Part shown: one piece after another, positions 17,274 to 29,018 of the stretch
Layout of the letters: every line of letters starts with the position of its first letter
Position numbering within the stretch: the first letter of the stretch is position 1
Source: JACVRW01 sp963757815
GTDB lineage: Bacteria; Actinomycetota; Thermoleophilia; Solirubrobacterales; Thermoleophilaceae
Length of the DNA: 64,000 bases
Reading direction: 5' to 3'
NCBI GenBank assembly: GCA_963757815.1
Contig: CAVWSN010000013.1
Span: forward strand, 1-64,000
The notes under the pieces: generated by a model
Database searches by the model: none
What the model saw: only the letters and a program-made list of their open reading frames with translations
Told to the model about the DNA's origin: nothing
Position numbers and translations under genes: made by a program

Positions 17274-17933
17274 TTACACCGCGTCTGCTCCGCCCGCCAG
17301 CTGCCGGAGCTGCTTGCGGACGTGGAACACCCGTTGGAAGGTGGTGAAGATTGTCAGCGCCGCCATCGCGTAGATGGCGGGCTCGAGCAGGTCGACGTCC
17401 GGCAGAACCTCCTCGGCCGCGAAGACGAGGCCGATCGAGAGGATGACCACGCGGACCGGCCGCGAGGCGATCCCGACCTTGCACTCGACCCCGATCGCCT
17501 CGGCTCGGGCGCGGGTATAGCTGACCGAGAACGAGCCGACGACGGCGAGCACCGTGATCCCGGTCGCGAGGTCGTCCTGCTGCTGGGCGAAGTAGGCCGC
17601 CACCGCCGCCAGCACGATGCCCTCGGACACGCGGTCGAGCGTCGAGTCGAGGAAGGCGCCGAACGGGGTGCCCTTGCCCGACATGCGCGAGTAGCGGCCG
17701 TCGAGCATGTCGCAGACCGAGCCGAGGATGAAGGCGATGCCGGCGAGCAAGAAGTGGTTCTCGACGATCAGCACGGCCGCCACGACGTTCCCGAGCAGCC
17801 CGGTGATCGAGATCGCGTTGGGGGTGAGCCTCGACTCGATCAGGCGGTCGCGCGCGAGCGTCCTGATCTCGGTCGCGGTCAGTGGACCGCCGTTGCCTCC
17901 TCTGCGTGGCCGCTCGCGAACCTGGTCGGTCAC
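17274..17933 (-). CDS. CDP-alcohol phosphatidyltransferase, probable phosphatidylinositol-phosphate synthase
   Basis: 219 residues, several membrane helices. The family signature is present near residue 67: DMLDGRYSRMSGKG followed by GAFLDSTLD (DG-x2-SR-x8-G-x3-D-x3-D), with Ser in place of the usual Ala before Arg. It joins a CDP-diacylglycerol to an alcohol. Because the next gene makes inositol phosphate, the likely acceptor is inositol phosphate, as in actinobacterial PgsA1-type enzymes. GTG start overlaps the stop of the upstream PAP2 gene (GTGA). Confidence 0.85.
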   Translation of the reverse strand: MTDQVRERPRRGGNGGPLTATEIRTLARDRLIESRLTPNAISITGLLGNVVAAVLIVENHFLLAGIAFILGSVCDMLDGRYSRMSGKGTPFGAFLDSTLDRVSEGIVLAAVAAYFAQQQDDLATGITVLAVVGSFSVSYTRARAEAIGVECKVGIASRPVRVVILSIGLVFAAEEVLPDVDLLEPAIYAMAALTIFTTFQRVFHVRKQLRQLAGGADAV

Positions 17934-18733
17934 GCCGGCGCCTTGACGCCGCCGCTGCGCCACGCCCAAGCCTCAGGCCTGGCGCGTGCGAAGCCGGCGC
18001 TCGCGGCGTACGCCGATGCCGCGGCCACGAGCGCGCCCAGCGCAGCGTCGAGCCAGTAATGGTTGGCGGTGACCATCACCACGAAGGTCACGACGAGCGG
18101 GTAGACCGCCCAGAGCGCCTTGAACACGCGACTCTTGACGAGCATGAAGGCGGGGATGGCGATCATGAGCGCGAACGCCACGTGCATGCTCGGCACCGCG
18201 GCGAAGGGGTTGTAGAGGACGTTTGCGCTCGTCTCAGCGGTCTCGCCCACCCAGGTCGCGACCGTGTCCGTGAAGCCCCACTCGGGCAGGAAGCGGGGCG
18301 GCGCGGTCGGGAACACCATGTAGCCGACCAGCGCCAGTCCCATCGCGACCAGGAACATGTTGCGCACGTAGTAGAAGGCGTAGTTGCGCGCGAGGTAGAG
18401 CCAGATCAGGAACGTCGTCGTGACGACGAAGTGCGAGTTCACGTACATCCAGTTCGCGAACGTGAGCAGCCAGTCCTCGCCCTTTGCCCAGGCCTGCAGC
18501 CCGGGCTCGAAGAAGAGCCCCAGCGAGCGTTCGATGTCGACCAGGGCGCGCGCGTTCTCGAAGGCGAGGCCCGCCTGTCCGTCGACGAAGCCGCGCACCA
18601 GCCGGTAGATGTAGTAGGCCCCCGCGAAGAGGGCGAGCTGCCGGATCGCGTCGAGCCAGCCGTTCGGGAGCCAGCGCCCCGTCTGCCGCCAGATACGGAC
18701 CAACTGCTTGTAGAGCGGGTGCGTTCGCGGCAC
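17930..18733 (-). CDS. PAP2 superfamily membrane protein (inositol phosphorylceramide synthase-like)
   Basis: 267 residues with about six membrane helices. The three phosphatase motifs of the PAP2 fold are recognisable: FPTAPPRFLP near 142, AAVPSMHVAFAL near 176 (catalytic His) and TANHYWLDAALG near 223 (second His and Asp). This spacing resembles the AUR1/IPC synthase branch, which transfers phosphoinositol between lipids. Position inside an inositol-lipid operon fits that idea. It overlaps the phosphatidyltransferase by GTGA and lies 11 bases after the upstream membrane gene. Confidence 0.85.
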   Translation of the reverse strand: MPRTHPLYKQLVRIWRQTGRWLPNGWLDAIRQLALFAGAYYIYRLVRGFVDGQAGLAFENARALVDIERSLGLFFEPGLQAWAKGEDWLLTFANWMYVNSHFVVTTTFLIWLYLARNYAFYYVRNMFLVAMGLALVGYMVFPTAPPRFLPEWGFTDTVATWVGETAETSANVLYNPFAAVPSMHVAFALMIAIPAFMLVKSRVFKALWAVYPLVVTFVVMVTANHYWLDAALGALVAAASAYAASAGFARARPEAWAWRSGGVKAPA

Positions 18734-18744
18734 GGCCCAAGAGC

Positions 18745-20464
18745 CTAGCCGGTCACACTGTCGTCACATCTGCGTCCCCTCTGAAACAGCCGCTCGGGGG
18801 AGAAGCGGGTCGACAGGCGCACGAAGCCCTGCTCCTCCGCGATCACCTTCGTCCAGTCGCCGTGCGGCTCGACGCAGGCGTTCGAGGCGAACCAGTAGGG
18901 GGTCCAGCGCACCTTCACTATCGCCTCCCCGGGCCGCTTGACGTCGAGCAGGAGCTCGTCCGACTGCAGCTGCTCCAGCACCACGTTGGCGTCCTTCTGG
19001 GGGATCACGAGCGGCGCGGCCAGCAGCACGTCGTACACGCGCCAGTCGTCGGACTTCCAGCGCAGGCGCAGATAGGGAAGGCCCTTCTCGATCAGCGCCC
19101 GCTCCCCGTAGGAGCTCTTGTCGGGCTTGGCGCTCGGGAGCGCGACGTAGCGGACCGCGTTGTCGGAAAGCCAGCTCGCGTAGGTGAGCCGGTTGATGCC
19201 CTCGCGGTAGAAGATCGGGTGCAGCCCGGTGTCGAGCTGGCGCAGCCAGCCGCGCGCCAGCGGCATCTCCATCGCGACCTCGGAGCCCTCCCAGTGGCTG
19301 CGCGTGAACGGGATCTCGATGCGGCGCTGGTCGGGCAGGGTGTAGAGGAACTGGCGCAGCGGCTCGAAGTAGTCGGACTTTGCGGCGGGGTCCTCGATGT
19401 ACTTCTTGACGTCGCGGACGGCGGGCGACCACTGCCAGAGCGCGAGCGTCGCGAAGCCGGCGACGAGCAGCGGCAGCACGATCAGCCGGTAGCGGAAGCG
19501 CCGGCCCCAGAGCGCGCAGAGCAGTACGGGACCGCCGAACAGCGCGCCGAGGCGTACCGCGTTGCCGCCCATCGGCGTCTCGACGGCGAGCGCGAGCGTG
19601 GCGCCCACCGCGTAGAGCACCGCGCCCCAGCGCAGCGCCGCCTCCTCGCGGGGCAGCACGATCAGGCAGGCGAGCGCGAACAGCGGGATCGGCACGTAGG
19701 CGGAGGTGGGGAAGGGCGCCCAGCCGCCCTCCGGGAACGCCCAGGCGAGAAACAACGGCGGGATGAGCGCCGCCGCGCAGATCGCGAGCCCCTCGAGGCG
19801 CTTGATGCGGTCGCGGCGTTCGGCGATTGCGTACGCCACGCCCGCCATCGCCAGGAACAGCCCCGCCACGGGGCTGCCGAGCGAGCAGCAGCGCGGCCAG
19901 CGCGATCGCGAGCCCGTAGCGGTGGCGCTGGAGCGCCAGCAGCGCGGCGAGGCCGAAGGCAACGCCGATCGCGAACGGAAGCCGGCTCGTGAACAGGAGC
20001 GTGGCCGTCGCGGCGCCAAACCAGATCGAGCCCCAGCGCGCGCGCTCCTCGCCGAAGTGGCCGCGCGCGAGCGGCGGAAATAGGGCAGCCGAGGCGACGG
20101 CCGCGAGCGCGAGCGCCAGCGGCGGCCCGAGCAGCCAGGCAAGCGGCGGCGAGAGGATCGAGTAGGCGGGCGTGTGATGGCCGCCGTACCACTGGCCGTT
20201 CCAGAGCGTGAAGCCCTCCTCACCGAACAGGTCCGCGCGGAAGGTGTGGGCGGCGAGGTCGACCGTGCGCGGCTGCCAGATCAGGTAGACGATCGCGAAC
20301 AGCACGGCGATGACGATCGGCGCGGCGTGCCAGGGATCGATGCGCCGGTACCAGCGTTGCACCGACTCCCGGCGCTGCCGGAGGCGAGGGAGGGGCGCCT
20401 CCGCGGGCTCGGTGGCCGGAGCCCTGGGCGGCGCTGTGACGGCGGACAGCAGGGCGCGCAGCAC
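18745..20464 (-). CDS. Polytopic membrane protein (GT-C glycosyltransferase-like), frameshifted
   Basis: About 572 residues after one-base repair at 19878-19888 (minus strand CTCGCTCGGC). It begins with a basic cytoplasmic tail, then PIVIAVLFAIVYLIW, TVDLAAHTFRADLF and GHHTPAYSILSPPLAWLL, and about ten further hydrophobic helices, ending in a soluble C-terminal domain of about 220 residues. The Asp near the first loop and overall layout recall lipid-linked sugar transferases of the GT-C type, but no family signature is certain. GTG start at 20464. Same operon as the PAP2 and inositol genes. Confidence 0.6.
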
Positions 20465-20500
20465 GGCGCAGGTGAGGCTAGTCGATCGGCGCGTCTCCGC

Positions 20501-21277
20501 TCATTGAGATTCGCGGAAGAAGCCGGCCACGCGCTCCACGAGCTCGGGCCGCTCGTGCCAGGTCCAGTGGCCGGCGTCCACCAGCTCGAGCTCGGTTTCG
20601 CCGCCCAGCGCGTCGGCGGTGCGCTGCCCGAACTCGGCCGGAATGTAGGGGTCGGCGGTGGGCCAGATGACGAGCGCCGGGCAGCGCAGCTCGCCGAGCC
20701 GCGCTCCGGCGCGCTCGAGAACCTCCGGCGGCGAGGCGCGGTAGAGCTTGAGAATCGCGCGCTGGGTGCCCTGGTCGAAGCACTCCCAGGCGCGGTCGGC
20801 GAGCTCGCGGGGCAGCTCGCGCCTGAACGCCCGGCGCGTGGTGAAGCCCATCATCAGCTCGCCGAGCAGCGGCGTGCGCCAGCCGCGCGCCGTGCGATGC
20901 CAGCGGTAGCCCGGCAGGAAGGGAACCGTCGTGAAAACGACGAGCCGCTCGATCCGCTCCGGGAAGCGCTGCGCGAACGCCAGGCCGACGCCGCCCCAGT
21001 CGTGCACGACGAGCGAGAGCCGCTCGAGCCCCATGCGCTCGACGAAGGCCTCGAGGAAGCGGTCGTAGCCGGCGATCGAGTAGTCGAACTCCGCGGGCTT
21101 GGCGGAGCGGCCGAAGCCGGGCAGGTCGGGAGCGATCCCGCCGAGGCGCTCGAGGAACGGGATCCAGTCGAACGAGGCCGTCGGCACCCCGTGGAGGTAG
21201 AGGGTCGGCGCGTCGCCGGCCCGGCGCCAGTGGACGTCCAGCTCCGCGACCTCGGCGTGCTCTTCCGTGATCTCCAT
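20501..21277 (-). CDS. Alpha/beta hydrolase, haloalkane dehalogenase-like
   Basis: 258 residues. Oxyanion segment LYLHGVPTASFDW near 27, nucleophile elbow VVHDWGGVGLAF near 89 with Asp in place of Ser, acid in WPTADPYIPAEFG near 206 and base His in DAGHWTWHERPEL near 236. An Asp nucleophile in HDWGG is typical of haloalkane dehalogenases and epoxide hydrolases. Native substrate unknown. It is the first gene of the minus-strand run leading to the inositol-lipid genes, 36 bases before the membrane protein, and divergent from nth. Confidence 0.85.
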   Translation of the reverse strand: MEITEEHAEVAELDVHWRRAGDAPTLYLHGVPTASFDWIPFLERLGGIAPDLPGFGRSAKPAEFDYSIAGYDRFLEAFVERMGLERLSLVVHDWGGVGLAFAQRFPERIERLVVFTTVPFLPGYRWHRTARGWRTPLLGELMMGFTTRRAFRRELPRELADRAWECFDQGTQRAILKLYRASPPEVLERAGARLGELRCPALVIWPTADPYIPAEFGQRTADALGGETELELVDAGHWTWHERPELVERVAGFFRESQ

Positions 21278-21307
21278 GGGCGCGGGTTCATACCATCAGC
21301 GGCTCAG

Positions 21308-21977
21308 ATGGCCGACCGGCGCAGGCTCCGCACCATTCGTGACCGGCTCCGCAGGGAGTACGGGCGGCCGATCCTGCGCCCCCACGGCGCGCCGATCGAC
21401 GAGCTGATCCTCACGGTCCTCTCGCAGAACACCAACGACCGCAACCGCGACGTGGCATGGGCGCGCCTGCGCGAGCGCTTCGGCTCCTGGGCGGAGGTGG
21501 CGGCCGCGCCGGTGGAGGAGATCGAGGACGCGATCCGCCCGGGTGGGCTCGCCCCCACCAAGGCAGTGCGGATCAGGCAGATCCTCGAGGCGATCGGCGA
21601 CGACGACCTCCTCTGGCTCGCCGATGCCCCGCTCGATGAGGCGCGCGACTACCTCTGCGACCTGCCCGGCGTGGGCCGCAAGACGGCCGCCTGCGTGCTG
21701 CTCTTCGCGTTCGGCCGCCCCGACGTGCCGGTGGACACGCACGTCTACCGGGTCGGGTCACGGCTCGGGCTCTGGCGCGAGAAGGCCTCCTTCCTCGAGG
21801 CCCACGACGAGATGCTGCGGCTCGTGGGGGACGACGGGCAGGAGGCCTACGAGGTGCACGTGCTGCTGATCCGCCATGGACGGCGCACCTGCTCGGCCCG
21901 CTCTCCGGACTGCGCGGCATGTCCCGCTCAAGCGAATGTGCCCCGAGGGCCGCCGGCGGCTACGAGGGGGCTACTGA
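21308..21977 (+). CDS. nth: Endonuclease III, frameshifted near the end
   Basis: DNA glycosylase/AP lyase for oxidised pyrimidines. About 222 residues after repair. Helix-hairpin-helix and catalytic residues are clear: LCDLPGVGRKTAACVLLFAFG near 119 (Lys) and PVDTHVYRVGSRLGL near 141 (Asp). In the raw frame the fourth iron-sulfur cysteine is missing. Removing one base near 21925-21932 gives C-x6-C-x2-C-x5-C (last part CPLKRMCPEG) and a stop at 21975, which overlaps the end of the convergent FKBP gene by seven bases. Confidence 0.93.
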
Positions 21978-22513
21978 ATCTCGAGGGCGTCGATCACGAA
22001 GACCAGCGTCTCGTTCGGTCCGATCGACGGGGGCGCGCCCTCAGCGCCGTAGGCCTGCTCCGGCGGGATCGTCAGCTGGCGGCGGCCGCCCTTCTTGAGG
22101 CCGACGAGGCCCTTCTCCCAGCCCTCGATCACCTGCCCCGCGCCGAGCTGGACCGGGAACGGCTGGCCGGCGTCCCAGGAGGCGTCGAACTCCTCGCCGG
22201 TCGAGAAGTTGACCCCGACGTAGTGCACGACGACCGTGTCACCCGGCTTGGCCCCCGGTCCCTTGCCCTTGACGATGTCCTCCTTGACGAGCTTGCGCGG
22301 AGGCACGCCGGACGGCTTGTCGATCACCGGCTTGACGCTCGTGTCGGTGAGGTCGGGCGCGGTCTCGGTCTCCGTGTCCGCCGAGCTCTCCTGCCGGCTC
22401 GTGTCCGCGGACCCCGAGTCCCCCGAGTCGTCGTCATCGTCCCCGCAGGCGGCCAGCCCGAGCGCCGCGACCGCGGCGAGCAGCACGAGCAGGCGCATCA
22501 GTCGCGGGACCAT
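21971..22513 (-). CDS. FKBP-type peptidyl-prolyl isomerase, lipoprotein
   Basis: 180 residues. Lipoprotein signal ending at AALGLAACGDDDDDSG, an acidic Ser/Thr/Glu linker to about residue 65, then an FKBP domain: VVVHYVGVNFSTGEEFDASW, PFPVQLGAGQVIEGWEKGLVGLKKG (as two adjoining stretches), RQLTIPPEQAYGAEG and LVFVIDALEIQ. Active-site aromatic and Asp positions of the family are kept. It probably assists folding of secreted proteins. ATG at 22498 is an alternative start that trims five residues. Confidence 0.92.
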   Translation of the reverse strand: MVPRLMRLLVLLAAVAALGLAACGDDDDDSGDSGSADTSRQESSADTETETAPDLTDTSVKPVIDKPSGVPPRKLVKEDIVKGKGPGAKPGDTVVVHYVGVNFSTGEEFDASWDAGQPFPVQLGAGQVIEGWEKGLVGLKKGGRRQLTIPPEQAYGAEGAPPSIGPNETLVFVIDALEIQ

Positions 22514-22569
22514 GGCGGCGGAAGCCTATTGGCTGGCCGAACCCGGCGCCAGCGGCTGCCTCGTAGGCA

Positions 22570-22598
22570 TTGGCCATCAGGCGATGATCTGCCATACT
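22570..22598 (+). promoter_or_regulatory. Candidate promoter of the dnaK operon
   Basis: TTGGCC at 22570-22575 and CATACT at 22593-22598 are separated by 17 bases, a reasonable match to a housekeeping sigma-70-type promoter. It lies 52 bases upstream of dnaK. ACTCAGA at 22602-22608, just after the -10, resembles half of an HspR (HAIR) site, but the other half is poor. Confidence 0.35.
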
Positions 22599-22650
22599 CG
22601 CACTCAGATTTCTTTCATTCGACCTGTAAGCGGCAAAGGAGAACGGACGG

Positions 22651-24570
<1,920 letters not shown>

Positions 24571-24572
24571 CC

Positions 24573-25155
24573 ATGTTCGAGAACCCCGCCGGCGTCCCGC
24601 CGCGAGCGACGGAAGCCCGTCACGTCGCGTGACGAGGCGGGCGAGCCTTCCGGCGAGGAGGACCCCGCCAACGAGGAGGAGCGCCTCGAGCAGAAGCAGA
24701 AGGTCGAGGCCGAGGACCCGCTCGCGCGCGTACAGCGCGAGCGGGACGAGTACCTCGATCTCGCCCGCCGGGCCCAGGCCGACTTCGAGAACTACCGCAA
24801 GCGCGCCGCCAGGGAGGCGGCGGCCGCGGGCGAGCGCGCCAAGAGCGGGCTCGTTCGCGAGCTGCTCCCGGTCGTGGACAACCTGGAGCGGGCGCTGGCC
24901 TCGGCCGAGGAGTCCGAGCAGCACCTCGCCGAGGGCGTGCGCCTCGTCCACTCCGAGCTGATCGCCGTGCTCGAGCGGAACGGCGTCGAGCAGTTCGATC
25001 CGAGCGGCGACCGCTTCGACCCGACCGAGCACGAGGCGCTGTCGATGCGCCGGCAGGACGGCTCGGAGTCCGGCGTCGTGCTCGACGTCGTCGAGAAGGG
25101 CTACCGCGCGAACGGAACCGTCCTTCGTCCGGCCCGGGTGGTGGTCTCCTCGTAG
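24573..25155 (+). CDS. grpE: Nucleotide exchange factor GrpE, frameshifted near the start
   Basis: Releases ADP from DnaK. About 193 residues after repair. The acidic, Glu-rich N-terminus leads to a long helix (LARRAQADFENYRKRAAREA near 65) and the beta-wing (VEQFDPSGDRFDPTEHEALS near 143). The only good start is ATG at 24573, two bases after the dnaK stop, but that frame ends early; a +1 shift between about 24576 and 24640 joins it to the GrpE frame, which has no start codon of its own. Four bases precede dnaJ. Confidence 0.93.
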
Positions 25156-25158
25156 GAA

Positions 25159-26256
25159 ATGGCCGCCGTCAGGGACCCATACAAGGCGCTCGGCGTCGAC
25201 AAGAAGGCCTCCGACGAGGAGATCAAGAAGGCCTACCGCAAGCTCGCCCGCAAGCACCACCCGGACGCCAACCAGGGTGACGAGAAGAGCGAGGAGCGCT
25301 TCAAGGAGATCCAGGAGGCCTACTCGATCCTGTCCGACCCCGAGAAGCGCAAGGCGTACGACTCGGGCGGAGGGGTCTTCGGCGGCGGCGGGTTCGACCC
25401 GGGCTCGTTCCGCACGGGCACGGGCGGCTTCGGCGGCTTCGGCGACATCCTGTCCGACCTGTTCGGCGGCGCCGGCGGTCGCGCCGGCGGCGCGCAGCGG
25501 CCAGAGCGCGGACGCGACCTCGAGACCGAGGTGCACATCTCGTTCGACCAGGCCATGGAGGGAGCGCAGGTACCGGTGACGGTGCCGCTGTCCGCCCCCT
25601 GCCCGACCTGTCGCGGCACCGGCGCGAAGCCGGGCACACAGCCGACGATCTGCACGCGCTGCCAGGGCCGCGGCGTCGAGGCCGAGTCGCAGGGCCTCTT
25701 CTCGATCACGCAGCCCTGCAGGCAGTGCGGCGGCACCGGCACCGAGATCAAGGAGCCCTGCCCGACCTGCGACGGCTCGGGCCGGACGCGCCAGGTCAAG
25801 CGCTACCGGGTCAACATCCCCGCGGGCGTCCGCGAGGGCAGCCGGGTGCGGCTCGCCGGCAAGGGCGAGGCGGGGCCGCGCGGCGGTCCGCCGGGCGATC
25901 TCTACGCGGTTACGCACGTGAGTGAGTCGCCGATCTTCCGGCGCAAGGGCGATCACCTCGAGGTCGACGTGCCGATCACGATCCCCGAGGCGATTCGCGG
26001 GGCGACGATCGAGGTGCCGACGCTGTCCGGGACCAAGCGCATCCGTGTGCCCCCGGGCACCCAGCACGGCACCGTGCAGCGCCTCCGCGGCGAGGGCCCG
26101 CCGAGGCTGAGCGGCCGCGGCCGCGGCGACATCCACTACCGGCTCTCGATCGACGTGCCGAGCTCGCTGTCCAAGGAGCAGGCCGATGTCGTCGACGAGC
26201 TCGCGACCGTCATCGACGGCAACCCGCGCGAGCGGCTGCTCTCGCAGAGGAGGTAG
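25159..26256 (+). CDS. dnaJ: Chaperone protein DnaJ
   Basis: 365 residues, type I Hsp40. J domain at 6-70 with the HPD motif (KHHPDANQG), a Gly/Phe-rich linker at about 70-110, and four zinc-finger repeats CPTCRGTG, CTRCQGRG, CRQCGGTG and CPTCDGSG between 150 and 215. Two beta-barrel peptide-binding domains follow. It stimulates DnaK ATPase and presents substrates. Complete and in frame. ATG at 25159, four bases after grpE; hspR follows after five bases. Confidence 0.98.
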   Translation: MAAVRDPYKALGVDKKASDEEIKKAYRKLARKHHPDANQGDEKSEERFKEIQEAYSILSDPEKRKAYDSGGGVFGGGGFDPGSFRTGTGGFGGFGDILSDLFGGAGGRAGGAQRPERGRDLETEVHISFDQAMEGAQVPVTVPLSAPCPTCRGTGAKPGTQPTICTRCQGRGVEAESQGLFSITQPCRQCGGTGTEIKEPCPTCDGSGRTRQVKRYRVNIPAGVREGSRVRLAGKGEAGPRGGPPGDLYAVTHVSESPIFRRKGDHLEVDVPITIPEAIRGATIEVPTLSGTKRIRVPPGTQHGTVQRLRGEGPPRLSGRGRGDIHYRLSIDVPSSLSKEQADVVDELATVIDGNPRERLLSQRR

Positions 26257-26261
26257 CTGCG

Positions 26262-26708
26262 ATGGCGGATGCCCCCGACAGGACCCGCGGCGTCTACATG
26301 ATCTCGGTGGCCGCCGAGCTCGCGGGCATGCATCCGCAGACGCTCCGGATCTACGAGACGCGCGGGCTGATCACGCCCAAGCGCTCGCCGAAGAACACGC
26401 GTCTCTACTCGCAGGAGGACGTCGACAGGCTGCGCCGCATCCAGCAGCTCACGGGTGAGCTGGGGATGAACCTCGCCGGCGTCGAGCGGGTCTTCGAGCT
26501 CGAGGACGAGATCGAGCGGATGCGCCGGCGGATGCGCAACATCGAGCGGCAGGCAGAGCGCGTGCAGGCAGAGCTGGCCGCCGAGATCGAGCGGGTGCGA
26601 CGCTCGTTCAAGCGCGAGCTCGTGCTCTACCAGCCGCCCGGGCAGGAGCTGTTGCCGCGCGACGGGGAGCGGACTGTCCGCATCCCGATCGAGCGGCGCG
26701 AGTCCTAG
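26262..26708 (+). CDS. hspR: Heat-shock repressor HspR (MerR family)
   Basis: 148 residues. MerR-type winged helix at the N-terminus: YMISVAAELAGMHPQTLRIY and YETRGLITPKRSPKNTRLYS, the recognition segment of HspR. A coiled coil with many Arg and Glu residues follows (about 80-125). In Streptomyces and Mycobacterium HspR represses dnaK and clpB together with DnaK through HAIR sites. Last gene of the chaperone operon; convergent with the liv genes, 21 bases away. Confidence 0.95.
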   Translation: MADAPDRTRGVYMISVAAELAGMHPQTLRIYETRGLITPKRSPKNTRLYSQEDVDRLRRIQQLTGELGMNLAGVERVFELEDEIERMRRRMRNIERQAERVQAELAAEIERVRRSFKRELVLYQPPGQELLPRDGERTVRIPIERRES

Positions 26709-26729
26709 CCGCGCCGGTGTGGCGCCTGC

Positions 26730-27940
26730 TCAGTGCGGCGCTTGGATCACCTCGTCCTGCAGCACCCAGTTCTCTCCCTCGAAGGCATGATCTGCATCGC
26801 CTCGATCGGGTAGCCGTCGTCGTCACTCGTCTTGACCTCGATGCCCGGCAGGAGGATCGGTACCTTGACGTCGAGGCGCGGACGATCCATCAGCGACTGG
26901 CGGGTGGGCTCCTCCATGCCCTTGAGCGCCTCGACCATCGTCTGGGCGGCGGCCCAGCCGAAGACGCAGTTGGGATCTGGGGTTGGCTTGCGGCTCATGC
27001 TCCGCCAGCGCGTCTTGAACTCCTTCATCGACTGGTCGTCGGTCCATCGGGGCTCGCCGGGTCCTTGTAGTAGGTCGTGGAGATGAGCCCCTGCGCTTGT
27101 CGAGGCCTGCCGGCTCGAGCACCAGGAGCTTCGAGGCGGAGACGTTGTTGATGATGTGCAGAACCTTCCAGCCGAGCTTGTCGGCGGCCACGATGGCCTG
27201 GGCCCCGAACTTCGGCGTCGAGATGTTGAGGAACGTGTCGGCGTCCGAGCTCGCCAGCTTCGACATCTGCGGAGCTCACGGTCGGGTCGGTGACCTCGTA
27301 GCTCTCCTCGGCCACGACCTCGATGTCCGTGCCCTCGATGGCCTTCTTGAAGCCGTTCGAGCAGGTCCTCGCCGAAGGCGTCGTTCTGGTAGAGCACCGC
27401 GACCTTCGCGTTCGGCTTCTCCTCTCGAGGAAGTCGGCGTACACCTGCGACTCGGTCACGTAGTCGGGCTGCCATCCGCTGGTCCACGGGTGCGCGTCGA
27501 TGTCGGCACCCCACAGACGACGCGCCGGTGGCGACGAACAGGTGCGGGACCTCCTGCTTGTTGGCGTAGTCCCAGATGGCGACGTTGTTTGCCGTACCGA
27601 GGGTGTTGAAGAGCGCGAAGACCTCCTCCTCCTCGATCAGGCGGCGCGAGTTCTGCACGGCCCGCGGGCGGCTCGTACGCATCGTCGAGCGTCACGAACT
27701 CGATCTTGCGGCCGTCGACGCCACCGTTTGCGTTGACGAACTTGAAGTGCGCCTGTGCACCCTGCTCGATCGAGCGGTAGGCGGACGCCGGACCGCTCAG
27801 CGGGTAGCTCCCGCCGAGCTTGATCGAGTCGTCCGAGATGCCGGGATCGGCCTCCGTCGTCGTCGCCGCCGCGACCGCACGCCGCGACCGCCAGGCAGGC
27901 GCGAGCAGCACTGCCAGCCAAAGAATCCGAACCGCCTCAT
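26730..27940 (-). pseudogene. livK: Branched-chain amino acid ABC transporter, substrate-binding protein, many frameshifts
   Basis: A periplasmic-binding-protein type lipoprotein. Joined across frames it has a signal with lipobox (near AVAACG), GISDDSIKLGGSYPLSGPAS, VNANGGVDGRKIEFVTLDDA, VAVLYQNDAFGEDLL, FGAQAIVAADKLGWKVLHII, VFGWAAAQTMVEALKG and an end reading ENWVLQDEVIQAPH. At least eight small indels of both signs break the frame. Its ATG overlaps the livM stop (ATGA). Fragments keep full family similarity, so either sequence quality is poor here or inactivation is very recent. Confidence 0.8.
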
Positions 27941-29018
27941 CCCGCTTCCTCCTTGCCTTGCCTTGCATGCCTTGCCGGCCGGCGCCTTGCGGCCGGCAGC
28001 TTGCGCTCGCCGGCGATCACCGCCGGCTCGGCTCCGGCCGCCGCTCGTCCCCTGCCCTCGCCGCGCCAAGAGCCCGCGCAGCCGCCTCGGCAGGCCCGCT
28101 GCGCCGTCGGGGAGAGAACCACATGAACGCGATCAGCACCCCGCCGTAGATCACGCCGGTGAGCGCGTCGTTCACGTCGCTCGCGTACACGGGTACGAAC
28201 TCGATGAAGAGCGCACCGAGCAGAGCCCCGGAGATCGTCGCGAGCCCGCCGACCACGATCGCGGCCAGGAACGCGAACGACACGGTGAGCGTGAACGCCT
28301 CGGGCGCCACGAAACCGATCGCGAACACATAGAGCGCGCCGGCCGACACCCGCGTAGGCCGCGCTCAGCGCGAACACGCGCGTCTTGGTGGCTGCCAGGT
28401 TCACACCGAGGGTGGATGACGGGTATCTCGCTGTCGCGCACGGCCTTGATGCGCCCGGCCGAGCTGTCCACGCGTGAGATTCCAGGCGATCAGGAACATC
28501 AGATCGCGGCCACCGCCAGGGTGAGCAGGTAGAGGAACTGGTCGTCCTCCAGCGGCAGCCAGCTCGGCGGACACGGGTTGCTCGACGATCATGCCCTGGG
28601 TGCCCTCGGTGAGCTCGTCGAAGCGCTTGATCAGCTGGCGGCAGCGCGATCGCGAGACCGAGGGTGACGAGCGCGAGATAGAGCCCGTGCAGCCGCAGCG
28701 CCGGAACGCCGAACAGGAAGCCCGGCCGCGAAGCAGACCACCGCGGCCGCGGGCAGGGTGAGTAGGTAGGGGACGCTCGCCTTTTCGATCAGCAGCGCGG
28801 CCGTGTAGGCGCCGATCGCGAAGAAGGCGCCGTGGCCCAGCGAGATCTGGCCGTTGTAGCCGACGAGCAGGTTGAGGCCCGAGAACGGCGACGGCGTAGG
28901 CGAGCACGAGCGTGAACTGGCCCGACGCGGTAGGGGCCGAAGAGAAACGGGATCAGCGCAGCGCGGCAGCGACCAGCAGCGACGCCGAGCGACGATCGTC
29001 CAGCGCGCGCTCGGTCAC
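27937..29018 (-). pseudogene. livM: Branched-chain amino acid ABC transporter permease LivM, many frameshifts
   Basis: Inner-membrane permease. Segments in three frames join to a LivM protein: IPFLFGPYRVG, LVGYNGQISLGHGAF-like text in the first third, ELTEGTQGMIVEQPVS, then FAIGFVAPEAFTLTVSFAFL and IVVGGLATISGALLGALFIE, the best-conserved LivM block. Start is probably GTG at 29018 overlapping the livH stop; the end is the TGA overlapping livK. Indels occur roughly every 100-200 bases. The tail is Arg/Ala-rich. Confidence 0.75.

Noticed and set aside
22514..22650. CIRCE element upstream of dnaK.
   Set aside because: Only a single GCACTC-like piece is seen; the paired half with nine-base spacing is absent, and the operon carries hspR rather than hrcA.
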